DNA of 64,000 bases from Anaeromicropila populeti (GTDB lineage: Bacteria > Bacillota > Clostridia > Lachnospirales > Lachnospiraceae): positions 62,001-126,000 of the forward strand of contig NZ_FOYZ01000002.1 of assembly GCF_900112775.1 (NCBI RefSeq). Direction: 5' to 3'. Made by a program: the position numbers and the translations under genes. The first letter of the stretch is position 1, and each line of letters starts with the position of its first letter. Below, one piece after another: positions 17,647 to 25,815 of this stretch. A model generated the notes under the pieces. It was not told where the DNA came from. It searched no databases and saw only the letters and a list, made by a program, of their open reading frames with translations.

Positions 17647-17717
17647 TCAGATTTTTTAGAACGGTAAGATCGTTTTATATAAAGAAATGAACCGAGAAAA
17701 GATAAGGAGGTCATGTT

Positions 17718-17996
17718 ATGCCAGCAAATAATAGAGGCGATAGAAACGACAGAGGCGATTCTCCAATGAAGAGAAGAGGCGGACGCAGAAGAAAGAAAGT
17801 TTGCGTATTCTGTGCAGATAAAGAGAACAAAGCTATTGATTATAAGGATATTAATAAATTAAAAAGATATGTATCTGAAAGAGGAAAAATTCTTCCTAGA
17901 AGAATTACTGGAAATTGTGCAAAACATCAAAGAGCTCTTACAGTGGCAATTAAGAGAGCAAGACATATCGCTTTAATGCCTTATACACTGGATTAA
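17718..17996 (+). CDS. rpsR: 30S ribosomal protein S18
   Basis: The 92-residue S18 has the Arg-rich N terminus, CVFCADK, the [12 protein letters not shown] motif and a complete C terminus ending in LMPYTLD. Its last 31 bases before the stop recur imperfectly at 27125-27155, marking this 3' end as the attachment site of the genomic island that follows. The reading frame is intact, as expected when an integrating element restores its target gene. Confidence 0.97.
   Translation: MPANNRGDRNDRGDSPMKRRGGRRRKKVCVFCADKENKAIDYKDINKLKRYVSERGKILPRRITGNCAKHQRALTVAIKRARHIALMPYTLD
17965..17995 (+). repeat. attachment-like direct repeat, left copy in the rpsR 3' end
   Basis: This 31-base stretch is the end of rpsR, stopping inside the stop codon. 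It matches 27125-27155 with only two mismatches, 9,160 bases away. The position at the 3' end of an essential gene is typical for tyrosine-recombinase integration. Confidence 0.8.
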
Positions 17997-18071
17997 TCCC
18001 TTATTTATAAGGAATTATTAGCTAGTAAAAATATCTTTACACCAATATTACACCAAAGCGTGTATGTATAA

Positions 18072-18101
18072 AACCATCATATGTAAATATGGTGGTTTTT
18101 T
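18072..18101 (+). terminator. terminator after rpsR
   Basis: ACCATCATAT pairs with ATATGGTGGT and is followed by TTTTTT. A smaller CCTTAT/ATAAGG hairpin lies right after the rpsR stop near 18000-18013. The rest of 17997-18393 holds only repeat copy A. Confidence 0.85.
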
Positions 18102-18136
18102 GAAATTTACCATCAACTTCAATACTAATTAAATAA

Positions 18137-18181
18137 GCAATAAAAAAAGGGTAATCAGAGTATGAATTGGTTGTCCTTTTT
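18137..18181 (+). repeat. direct repeat A with terminator-like hairpin
   Basis: This 45-base segment (AAAAAGGGTAA arm and TTGTCCTTTTT arm) closely matches a copy at 18999-19037, apart from two substitutions and a six-base indel. The two copies flank the small secreted-protein gene at 18458. Confidence 0.7.
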
Positions 18182-18393
18182 AGTACCATAAAAGTGTAGC
18201 TGTTGGAGAGTAATTAACTCTGACATCTGCACTTATTTTATTATAATAGGGGAAGCAGTTGGTGTGTTGTATTGTAGATTTTTAAAATATGGTACTCGTT
18301 AATTGAAGTTTAATGCTACTATACTTAAGCAATACAATAATATATAGAATATTTGAAATATAAACCAGATAATATCAAAAAATTTATTCTTAT

Positions 18394-18421
18394 TTGACAT
18401 AATGGGAAATAGTGGTACAAT
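18394..18421 (+). promoter_or_regulatory. promoter of the small secreted protein
   Basis: Consensus TTGACA (18394-18399), 16 bases and TACAAT (18416-18421) with an extended -10 TG form a strong promoter. Confidence 0.75.
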
Positions 18422-18457
18422 AGTACATGTATAAACTAAAAAAGGAGGAATTATTTC

Positions 18458-18805
18458 ATGTTGAAAGTAAAAAAAATTATAGGAGTTGGATTATTGTCTA
18501 TATGTTTAGCTACAGTATCGCAGGTGGGTTTTGTAGCAAAAGATACTCAAGTAGTTCAAGCAGCTACACAAAAAGGCGAAATTATAAAAAGATGTTATGC
18601 TTATAGTAGACCAGATAATTCTAAAAAAATAACATCAAGGGAGGGTTGCTATTGGGAAGTTAGGAAAGGGCAAAAAGTTGAGATTATAAAAAAAAGTGGA
18701 AAATTCTATAAAGTTAAATACGTAAAGGCAGATCCTGGTAATTGTGCAGAATCTGAATGGTTAGAAAATGTGTATATACCAAGAGCCTGTATAGATTTAT
18801 ACTAG
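18458..18805 (+). CDS. small secreted protein, possibly SH3-like
   Basis: The 115-residue product has a signal peptide (lysines, then IIGVGLLSICLATVSQVGF, cleavage probably after VQAA). The mature part of about 80 residues has four cysteines and a beta-rich pattern (GQKVEIIKKSGKFYKVKYV) that resembles bacterial SH3 domains. AAAGGAGGAATTATTTC precedes the ATG. It lies inside the island between two direct repeats with its own strong promoter, which suggests an independent cargo gene. The function is unknown. Confidence 0.7.
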   Translation: MLKVKKIIGVGLLSICLATVSQVGFVAKDTQVVQAATQKGEIIKRCYAYSRPDNSKKITSREGCYWEVRKGQKVEIIKKSGKFYKVKYVKADPGNCAESEWLENVYIPRACIDLY

Positions 18806-18998
18806 TTGAAATGTCTTTTTTAATGTATAGTTGAGTTAACACTTACGTTTAAACGTCTAATTATATTAGCGATATACCTGAGTACAAAGTCATTACACCC
18901 AGGGGTATGGATTTCCTATATAACCTTATCTAACAAATATTTGATGTACATGACGATGCTATTGTAAGTCGTTTTTAATTGAATAATATTTATATTGA

Positions 18999-19037
18999 GC
19001 AATGAAAAAAGGATAATCAGAGTTGGTTGTCCTTTTT
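18999..19037 (+). repeat. direct repeat B with terminator hairpin
   Basis: AAAAAAGGATAA pairs with TTGTCCTTTTTTT, an intrinsic terminator for the secreted-protein gene. It is the second copy of the repeat at 18137-18181. The gene-free interval 18806-19181 holds this copy and the inverted repeat at 19102-19131. Confidence 0.7.
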
Positions 19038-19101
19038 TTGTTGCTTTGAACACATGCTGTCCTATCGGCAATACGGGGATGCACACATACTACCTTTTTT
19101 C

Positions 19102-19131
19102 TTAACCCAGGGTCGCGCAACTCTGGGTTAA
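19102..19131. repeat. inverted repeat upstream of parA
   Basis: TTAACCCAG (19102-19110) and CTGGGTTAA (19123-19131) form a perfect nine-base dyad around GC-rich GGTCGCGCAACT. It could be an operator or partition site for the adjacent parA/parB. It does not match the chromosomal parS consensus. Confidence 0.5.
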
Positions 19132-19181
19132 ACTTTTTAAAAGGGTAGTAAAAAATATTGAAAAGAAAGAAGGAGATGTAC

Positions 19182-19972
19182 ATGTGTAAAGTATTATCTG
19201 TCGTAAATCAAAAAGGTGGCGTGGGAAAAACAACCACAGCATTAAATCTTGGATATGCATTATCTGAAAAAGGAAAGAAGGTATTGCTAATTGACTTAGA
19301 TCCACAGGGAAGCTTAACAATATCTTGTGGATATGATGACAATGACAACTTGGAAACAACCATTGCAACTTTAATGGCATTAACTATGGAAGATAGGCTG
19401 TTACCTGGAAAGAATAATTATATTCTTACGGTCGGTTCAATGGATTTAGTCCCATGTAATATAGAATTATCTGCTATTGAGGTGTCATTAGTAAATGCCA
19501 TGAGCAGGGAAATGATTCTAAAAGCCATTAGTGGTGAATTAAAAGAAAATTATGATTATGTAATTATTGATTGCTCTCCAAGCTTAGGAATGCTAACGAT
19601 TAATGCATTAGCAGCCTGTAATGGGGTTTTGATTCCAGTAACTCCAGAGTATCTTAGTGCAAAAGGTTTGGAGTTATTATTAAAGAATATTTTAAAGTTA
19701 AAAAGAGGATTAATCCGAGTATTGAAGTAAAAGGAATTTTATTAACTATGTATACAGAACGAATGAATTTATCAAAAGAGATTAGAAGTATGATTGAAAC
19801 GGCATATGGAAAAGTTTTAAATATCTATAGTACTTACATTCCGAAATCAGTAAGAGTTGGGGAATCAGCATTAAGCAGTAAAAGTATTATAGAATATGAT
19901 CAAAAAAATAAAGTGGCATGTTCTTATCGAGAGTTTGCCCATGAGGTGTTAGCAAATGACGTAGCCAATTAA
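19182..19972 (+). pseudogene. parA: ParA/Soj-type partition ATPase, frameshifted
   Basis: The start is ATG 19182 behind AAGGAGATGTAC. The N-terminal part has the deviant Walker A (NQKGGVGKTTT), DLDPQGSLT and the IIDCSPSLG switch, all as in ParA ATPases. The frame then breaks at an A5 run at 19700-19704. Restoring one A gives LKKRINP, the expected family sequence, and the rest (ILLTMYTERMN to REFAHEVL) continues in another frame to 19972. A one-base deletion is therefore the likely lesion. It would have been followed by parB with a 17-base overlap. The product as written stops about two thirds of the way through. Confidence 0.85.
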
Positions 19973-20426
19973 GAAACTAACAAGCTTGGATGACATGCTT
20001 GGATTAAGTGGATTTTCTGAACAAAGCGAGGATACAGAAAAAGAAGGAGCAGTTAAGGAAATAGGAATTAATCAGCTGGTGCCTTTTCAAAATCATCCAT
20101 TCAAGCTTTATCAAGGGGCACGATTGGATGATATGGTGCGAAGTGTAAAGGAATTGGGGGTTTTGTCACCCCTAATTGTGAGAACTATAAGCGGAAGATT
20201 TGGTACTTGTGAAATACTGGCAGGTCACAATAGATGGAATGCTGGCAGGGAAGCAGGACTAAATAAAGTTCCTGTAGTGGTCATGGATGGTCTGTCAGAA
20301 GAAGAAGCAATGCTCATCGTGACCGAGACAAATTTAATACAAAGATCCTTTAGTGATTTGTGCCATTCTGAGCGGGCATGTGTACTTGCAAAACACTATG
20401 AGGCACTAAAAGATAGTGTCAAATGA
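19956..20426 (+). pseudogene. parB: ParB-type partition protein, early stop and 3' truncation
   Basis: An ATG at 19956 lies seven bases after GAGGTG and overlaps the parA 3' end, as in intact parAB pairs. Its third codon is TAG (19962-19964), after which the frame runs PIKKLTSLDDMLGL and through a ParB nuclease-like domain (GHNRWNAGREAG, TETNLIQRSFSDL). It ends at 20426 after HYEALK, where the helix-turn-helix half should begin. Without the natural start, TTG 19986 is the first alternative. It is doubly damaged and probably not functional. Confidence 0.8.
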
Positions 20427-20507
20427 TTTATGAAAAAAACAGAGTCTAAAAAATAGGCTCAAATGAACCTTGAAAACTGTAGATATGGATGCCGAAAAGC
20501 TCTCCGA

Positions 20508-20626
20508 GGGCTTAGGGCGTTGCCCTAAGTACCCACAAGGGACTTGTCCCTTGACCCATTCATGGGATCTGCCCTAACCCGTCCTCGCTGGAAGGCAGGA
20601 AAAGGGCGCAGTTGCCCCTTTTCTGC
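20508..20626. repeat. cluster of hairpins in a GC-richer spacer
   Basis: CTTAGGGC/GCCCTAAG (20511-20529), CAAGGGAC/GTCCCTTG (20536-20553) and an imperfect GCAGGAAAAGGGC/GCCCCTTTTCTGC hairpin (20595-20626) follow one another. The base composition is richer in G and C than the surroundings. Such structured spacers occur in conjugative and mobilisable elements; I cannot name the function. There is no gene in 20427-20749. Confidence 0.55.
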
Positions 20627-20652
20627 TAAAAAGGATAATCCGAAAACTTTAT

Positions 20653-20733
20653 GTCAAGTAACTTTCGCGGCATATCCTAGTGCCTATCCAACGTAGTTGG
20701 CAATGCACTGTGGTATTCCACGGTTTACTTGAC
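20653..20733. repeat. 81-bp nested palindrome next to the transposase fragment
   Basis: The outer arms GTCAAGTAA (20653-20661) and TTACTTGAC (20725-20733) are perfect complements. Inside, AGTGC/GCACT (20679-20683 and 20705-20709) and CCAAC/GTTGG (20688-20700) pair in register, with symmetric four-base internal loops CTAT and CAAT. It lies just beyond the 3' end of the minus-strand transposase fragment, so it may be a transposon end, a MITE or a structured RNA. Confidence 0.6.
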
Positions 20734-20749
20734 AACAGTTCCGCTTCAT

Positions 20750-21040
20750 TTATATAGCTGCTTGTTTCTGTAGATTTAGTATTGTCTGCTGACCCAAAAA
20801 GATAAGTAGCTGCCACTTACCCGGCATGTTATCGGAACCCTTTAACATTTCAACCCCATTAAGCACTCTGTAGTTGGTATGCTTGTGAGGACGCAGGAAG
20901 TTGTAGTAGGCAACCCACAGAGCTAGGTCATAGTTGGCACCGTCGATGTTATCAAAGCCGTTTTGATGCAGAACATGTTTCAGTAAACGGAGAATGTGCA
21001 GGCAGTCATCAAGAAACAATGATTGATAAGCAACGCTCGG
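20750..21040 (-). pseudogene. C-terminal fragment of a DDE-type transposase
   Basis: About 96 codons remain open on the minus strand (LFLDDCLHILRLL, then WVAYYNFLRPHKHTNYRV). The YNFLRPHKH segment with a following conserved tail is typical of the last part of DDE integrase-core transposases. No upstream half is present: beyond 21040 the sequence turns into an unrelated plus-strand fragment. The family cannot be named with confidence. It is a remnant, not an active insertion sequence. Confidence 0.7.
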
Positions 21041-21387
21041 TTATTAGTAAATTTATTATGAATAGAAATGGTGATGAAGAAAATAAGACATATTCTGATG
21101 AGAGCATAGTATTAAACGAGTTAGAAAATTTAAATTATGGATGTATCAATAATATTAAAATTAATCAAGAAGTTATTAATACAAAAAGTGCATTATATAG
21201 CAAAAATGGTAATATAGATATTGATGGTACTAATATAAATTATAGTGGATTAATCTATGCACCTAATGGAAGTATCCCAATAATGAGCACTCGAGCCATA
21301 CGGAGACTTGCGTGTTACTACAACGAAAAACTATATAGAAATTCTTTAACTTTAGGTACTTTTTCTAGTATAACATATTTCAAATAA
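21019..21387 (+). pseudogene. fragment of a repeat-containing surface protein
   Basis: The 122-codon frame contains YSKNGNIDIDGTNINYSG followed by LIYAPNGSI. This resembles repeats of large clostridial secreted proteins in which such units recur many times. Both ends look like junctions: the first codons overlap the transposase remnant, and after codon 93 the sequence no longer follows the repeat. It has no ribosome site. I read it as a captured gene piece; a short expressed protein is possible but unlikely. Confidence 0.45.
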
Positions 21388-21423
21388 GGTAATAAAATTC
21401 GAATTTAAGAAAAATTAAGTCAG

Positions 21424-21453
21424 AGGGATACTGGAAGAACGGTATCCCTTTTT
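21424..21453 (+). terminator. terminator in the sigma-operon upstream region
   Basis: GGGATAC (21425-21431) pairs with GTATCCC (21442-21448) and is followed by TTTTT. The rest of 21388-21705 is AT-rich, with no convincing standard promoter. Confidence 0.8.
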
Positions 21454-21705
21454 AGATTGTTATTATCAATTCAAAAATTAGTTTAATGGAATTTATTATT
21501 TAATTCTTAGTTTTGCAGTATAACTTTAAGTGCAATATAATGATTCAAGTATGGTAGTAAAAAACTGATAAAAAACAATGGGTTTAAATTGATGATTTTT
21601 TTAAACTTTTAATGCAGACTATCTTTTCGCATTTCTGATTCGTTATACATTATAGAATGTAAAAAATAATTTTGACATTAGTAATAAATGAGAAAGGAGG
21701 ATTTT

Positions 21706-22266
21706 GTGGACGCTGATTTTCTATTGATTAGGAAAATAAAGCAAGGGGATGAAAAGGCTTTTGATTTATTTATCCGTAAGTATTATAAAGAGATTTTGAC
21801 ATACTGCAATTATCATTGCTTTGATAAAGGATATGCCGAAGATTTAACGCAGGAAACCTTTGCGCGGTTTTTTGAAAAAGTATCTGATTATCATTATAAA
21901 GGGAAGACAAAAAATTACTTATATACGATATCTGGAAATTTATGTAGAGATTTTTATAAAAAGAAAAAAGAGATACCTATCAAAGACATGGAATTAAGCG
22001 AAAAAATAGAACCGGTAGAACATCAGATGTCAGAGGTAGAAAATAAACTTACTATTGAGTGGGCATTAAAGCAACTGCCAAATGAATTTCATGAGGTTCT
22101 TATTCTTTATTATTTTCAGGAACTTAAACTGAAAGAAATAGCCGATGTACTGAAAATAAGCCTGCCATTAGTGAAATATCGGCTTAAACAAGCAAAAATA
22201 CAATTGGGAAAGCTATTGGGAGAGGAGGGAATATATGAGTTTGGAAGAACCACTTATGAACTATAG
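21706..22266 (+). CDS. ECF-type RNA polymerase sigma factor
   Basis: The start is GTG 21706, six bases after AGAAAGGAGG; the in-frame ATG 21688 would put the ribosome site inside the gene. The 186-residue protein has region 2 (KAFDLFIRKYY, YAEDLTQETFARFFEK) and region 4 with a helix-turn-helix (LKEIADVLKISLPLVKYRLKQAK). It overlaps the following membrane-protein gene by 32 bases, the usual arrangement of an ECF factor with its membrane-bound control partner. The downstream ABC transporter and VanY suggest response to cell-envelope stress or antibiotics, which is inferred. Confidence 0.9.
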   Translation: MDADFLLIRKIKQGDEKAFDLFIRKYYKEILTYCNYHCFDKGYAEDLTQETFARFFEKVSDYHYKGKTKNYLYTISGNLCRDFYKKKKEIPIKDMELSEKIEPVEHQMSEVENKLTIEWALKQLPNEFHEVLILYYFQELKLKEIADVLKISLPLVKYRLKQAKIQLGKLLGEEGIYEFGRTTYEL

Positions 22267-22999
22267 AAAAACAGTACAAGCAGAGACAGCAGAGGAAAAA
22301 ATACAGGAAACAATCAGACGGTCAAAGGAAGTATTTTATGCAGTAGAGCAGGAGCATATGTTATCTTACCACGAATTTTTATGGGCACAGTTGAAATTAA
22401 TACAGAAAAGATGGTGGATTTTTCAATTTGTACTTTTATTCATATTAAGAATAATGTTGTTATCCGCATATGAGGACAACTATATCCAAAGGGGTATGGG
22501 AGTTATGGCGTCATTGTTTGTAATTCTTATTATTCCAGAATTTTGGAAAAATAGATCATGCAGGTGTATGGAAATAGAAGAATCCGCCTACTATTCCCTG
22601 CGACAAATCTATGCAGCACGAATGGCATTGTTTGGTATAGTAGACATGTTGCTTCTTACTACATTTTGTGCAACAGTAACAGTGGAATTGCATTTTGAGC
22701 TTACCAAGTTGCTTGTTCAGTTCCTTTTGCCAATGATTGTAACAGCTTGTATTTGTTTCGGTACGTTGTGCAGCAAATATATTTTGAATGAAACTGTTGC
22801 AATTGGTTTATGTATTGTGTGGAGTGGATTATGGTCAATTATTACTTTAAATGAAAAAATATATGGAGTGATTACATTGCCAATATGGCTGGCTTTAGTG
22901 ACATTTGCACTTATTTTCTTATGTATTACTATTTATCGTACTTTAAATAGTTGCAATAAATATTGGGAGGTGGCTATTAATGAAATTGGAATTGAGTGA
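22235..22999 (+). CDS. membrane protein, possible anti-sigma or ABC partner
   Basis: The 254-residue protein has a soluble N-terminal part of about 60 residues followed by six predicted membrane segments. GGAGGG precedes the ATG, and the gene overlaps the sigma-factor gene and the ABC gene. Position and layout (cytoplasmic N terminus, then membrane) suit a membrane anti-sigma factor or an accessory transporter subunit. No zinc-finger anti-sigma motif is visible, so the role is only inferred. Confidence 0.75.
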   Translation: MSLEEPLMNYRKTVQAETAEEKIQETIRRSKEVFYAVEQEHMLSYHEFLWAQLKLIQKRWWIFQFVLLFILRIMLLSAYEDNYIQRGMGVMASLFVILIIPEFWKNRSCRCMEIEESAYYSLRQIYAARMALFGIVDMLLLTTFCATVTVELHFELTKLLVQFLLPMIVTACICFGTLCSKYILNETVAIGLCIVWSGLWSIITLNEKIYGVITLPIWLALVTFALIFLCITIYRTLNSCNKYWEVAINEIGIE

Positions 23000-23852
23000 T
23001 TTAACCAAAAGTTTTGGTGATTTTACTGCTGTAGACCATATGAATCTTACTATGACCAATGGTGTGTATGGCTTGTTAGGTGTAAATGGTGCAGGAAAAA
23101 CCACTTTAATGAGAATGCTTTGTACTTTACTGCGACCTACAAGTGGACATATTACTTGCAATGGAAAAGATATTTTTAAAATGGACGGGGAATATAGAAA
23201 TCTATTAGGGTATTTACCACAGGAATTCGGATTTTATCCTGACTTTACAGTGCAAGATTACCTTCTTTATATTGCTACAATTAAAGGAATTCGTCCTGCT
23301 GTGGCAAAAAAAAGAGTAAAAGAATTAATTTCCCAAGTGGGACTTACCAAATCATCAAATAAAAAAATGAGGAAATTATCTGGGGGTATGAAGCGCCGAG
23401 CAGGAATTGCACAGGCAATGTTAAACAATCCCCATATTTTAATACTTGATGAACCAACCGCAGGTCTAGATCCCAATGAAAGAATACGCTTTCGTAATTT
23501 GATTAGTGAGCTTTCAGAAGAACGTTTGGTGCTGTTGTCTACACATATTGTTTCTGATATTGAGTACATTGCCAATGAAATCTGGTTAATGAGTGATGGA
23601 AAAATTGTTCGTAAGGGAACATCGGATGAAATTATAAATTCAATGCCTGAAAAAGTCTGGAAGTGTTTTGTAGAACATTCCTTGGTATCTGCAATTATGA
23701 AAAGATATAAGGTTTCTAATATGAAATCAGAGCCTCAAGGTGTAGCATTACGTATTATTTCGTCAGAAAAGCCTTTTCCTGAGGCAGTTTGGGTAGAACC
23801 GTCCCTTGAAGACGTATTTTTGTACTATTTTGGAGAAAAGGTTGGTGAGTAA
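22980..23852 (+). CDS. ABC transporter ATP-binding protein
   Basis: The 290-residue ATPase has Walker A GVNGAGKTT, the signature LSGGMKRR, Walker B ILILDEPT and the switch histidine in LLSTHIVSD, so it should be active. The C-terminal 70 residues are an accessory region typical of export-type (antibiotic or peptide) ABC ATPases. GGGAGGTGG precedes the ATG. It overlaps the upstream gene by 20 bases and is followed after two bases by its permease. Confidence 0.93.
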   Translation: MKLELSDLTKSFGDFTAVDHMNLTMTNGVYGLLGVNGAGKTTLMRMLCTLLRPTSGHITCNGKDIFKMDGEYRNLLGYLPQEFGFYPDFTVQDYLLYIATIKGIRPAVAKKRVKELISQVGLTKSSNKKMRKLSGGMKRRAGIAQAMLNNPHILILDEPTAGLDPNERIRFRNLISELSEERLVLLSTHIVSDIEYIANEIWLMSDGKIVRKGTSDEIINSMPEKVWKCFVEHSLVSAIMKRYKVSNMKSEPQGVALRIISSEKPFPEAVWVEPSLEDVFLYYFGEKVGE

Positions 23853-23854
23853 AA

Positions 23855-25066
23855 ATGATTCGATTTGAAATAAAAAAAGTATTCTCTAAGCCTAGAAACA
23901 AGGCGGCACTGTTGTTTTTGATAGTTACACTTATTATTGTAAGTATTCTCACCATTAATAATGTGAGATATGTAGATGAAAATGGAGATGCAACAACGGG
24001 AATTACCGCAGCAAAACATTTGAGAGAGTTAAAAAATCAGTGGGCAGGTTATGTTAAAAGTGATGTGCTTTCAAAAGCAATTGAGGAAAATACTGCAATT
24101 AACAATTCGAAAGAAGCTTTATCTGACATTGTACAGGAAAAAGATAAAGCATATGCAAAAAAACAAGGGTTTTCTGATATTATAGAAATGATAAGTAATG
24201 CATTTGTGAGTTTTGGGGAATATGATTATTATAGAGCTGATAGCGTTACAACCGAAGAAGTAAGCAAGGCTTATGAGAAAAGAATTTCAAATTTACAAGA
24301 ATGGCTGGATACTGGTGAAGAACATTTTTCGGATGCAGAAAAAGATTTTTTAATTGGACAATATCAGAATCTTGAAACACCTTTTTATTATGAATATACT
24401 GATGGCTGGCAGGCTTTATTACAGAATATTTCTACGGTTATTCTAATATTAGCATTAATCATTGGATTTTTTGTATCAGGTATTTTTTCAGATGAGTTTC
24501 AATTAAAGGCAGATTCTATTTTCTTTTCAACAAAACTAGGAAGAAATAAAGCAGTTCGTTCTAAAATAAGAGCGGGATTTTTAATTACCACATTGACATA
24601 CATAATATGTGTTTTCTTGTATTCTATGATTGTACTCTTATTATTGGGAATTGATGGCGCAAGCTGTCCAATACAATGGAGTATGTGGAGAAGTTTTTAT
24701 AATGTTACGTATTTTCAAGCTTATCTTCTTATTCTCCTAGGAGGATATGTAGGAACATTATTTGCCATGACGGTTTCTATGCTTGTATCAGCCAAAACAC
24801 ATTCAACAGTGGTAGCAATCATGATACCTTTTATCCTATTATGCGTGTTTCCGTTTCTAAGCAGAATCATTACATTACCTCAAATATGTTCACTTTTTCC
24901 AGACCAGTTGTTAGAGATATTTGTTATTCTTAAAGACTCTGGATTATATGAAATAGGTGGAAAAGTAATGGGAACAATAGCTATTATTATTCCGGCCTAT
25001 TTGGTACCTTGTATTGCTCTTCAACCATTATTGTATGCTGTTTATAGAAGGGCAGAAATAAAATAA
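23855..25066 (+). CDS. ABC transporter permease
   Basis: The 403-residue protein has one N-terminal membrane segment, a large extracytoplasmic domain of about 150 residues, and then about five membrane segments, a layout common in ABC-2 type exporters. It starts two bases after the ATPase gene and stops immediately before the vanY start, so the operon is tightly packed. The substrate is unknown; an antimicrobial or cell-wall compound is a reasonable guess given the neighbours. Confidence 0.88.
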   Translation: MIRFEIKKVFSKPRNKAALLFLIVTLIIVSILTINNVRYVDENGDATTGITAAKHLRELKNQWAGYVKSDVLSKAIEENTAINNSKEALSDIVQEKDKAYAKKQGFSDIIEMISNAFVSFGEYDYYRADSVTTEEVSKAYEKRISNLQEWLDTGEEHFSDAEKDFLIGQYQNLETPFYYEYTDGWQALLQNISTVILILALIIGFFVSGIFSDEFQLKADSIFFSTKLGRNKAVRSKIRAGFLITTLTYIICVFLYSMIVLLLLGIDGASCPIQWSMWRSFYNVTYFQAYLLILLGGYVGTLFAMTVSMLVSAKTHSTVVAIMIPFILLCVFPFLSRIITLPQICSLFPDQLLEIFVILKDSGLYEIGGKVMGTIAIIIPAYLVPCIALQPLLYAVYRRAEIK

Positions 25067-25784
25067 ATGAAACGATATACAAAGCGAAAATTTAATAAAA
25101 CAAAGATATTTACAATTCCTCTCCTTCTTGTTTTTGCATATGTACTGCTGAAAAGCAACTTAATTTCTATTCCAGAATTTCCATTGCCATTTATGGATAG
25201 TATAGGGGTGGAGCATAAAACGGATAGTTATGATTATAGCTGGAACCTGATTCTGGTCAATCAAAAAAAACTATATACCAGAACATTATGAGATGGACTT
25301 AACAGAATTGTCAAATGGGGAAAAAGTTGATTCCAGAATTTATCCAGACTTACAAGCAATGTTTGACGCTGCAAGGTCGGATGGCGTATATCCATATGTT
25401 GCTGCTGGCTATAGAACACAGGAAAAGCAGCAACAATTATTGGATGAAAAAATAAAGGCATATCAAAGTGAAGGGCATTCAAAATCAGAAGCAAGAAAAC
25501 TTGCAGAACAGTGGGTAGCTATTCCGGGAACAAGTGAACATCAGTTAGGTATAGCAGTTGACATAAATGCTGATACTACGAATAGTTCTAGTGATGATGT
25601 GTATGCTTGGCTTGCAGAAAATGGATATAAATATGGATTCATAAAACGTTATCCCACTGATAAGATAGAAATAACTGGTATTATCAATGAACCATGGCAT
25701 TATAGATATGTTGGAAAGCAAGCGGCACGCGAGATATATTCTCAAGGAATCTGTTTAGAAGAATATATAGATATGCAAAAATGA
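25067..25784 (+). pseudogene. vanY: VanY-type D-alanyl-D-alanine carboxypeptidase, frameshifted
   Basis: The first part (25067-25291) has a membrane anchor and ends VNQKKLYTRTL. The second frame (to 25784) holds the whole catalytic domain: the zinc ligands SEHQLGIAVDI and EPWHYRYV, plus GYRTQEKQQ. The break is an A8 run at 25263-25270. With seven A the protein reads VNQKNYIPEHYEMDLTEL without interruption, so one extra A is the likely lesion. The intact enzyme would trim D-Ala from cell-wall precursors outside the membrane. This may be a real mutation, a sequencing error, or a slippage site that still yields some full-length product. Confidence 0.85.
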
Positions 25785-25815
25785 CACTCATCTTTCCGCC
25801 AAGGAGTTACTAGCT

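Noticed and set aside
19102-19131. Chromosomal parS site near parA
   Set aside because: The dyad TTAACCCAG/CTGGGTTAA does not match the TGTTNCACGTGAAACA consensus; it is listed only as an inverted repeat.
21672-21677. TTGACA upstream of the ECF sigma gene as a promoter
   Set aside because: A -10 box at normal spacing would fall on the GGAGG ribosome site, and no TATAAT-like sequence is there.
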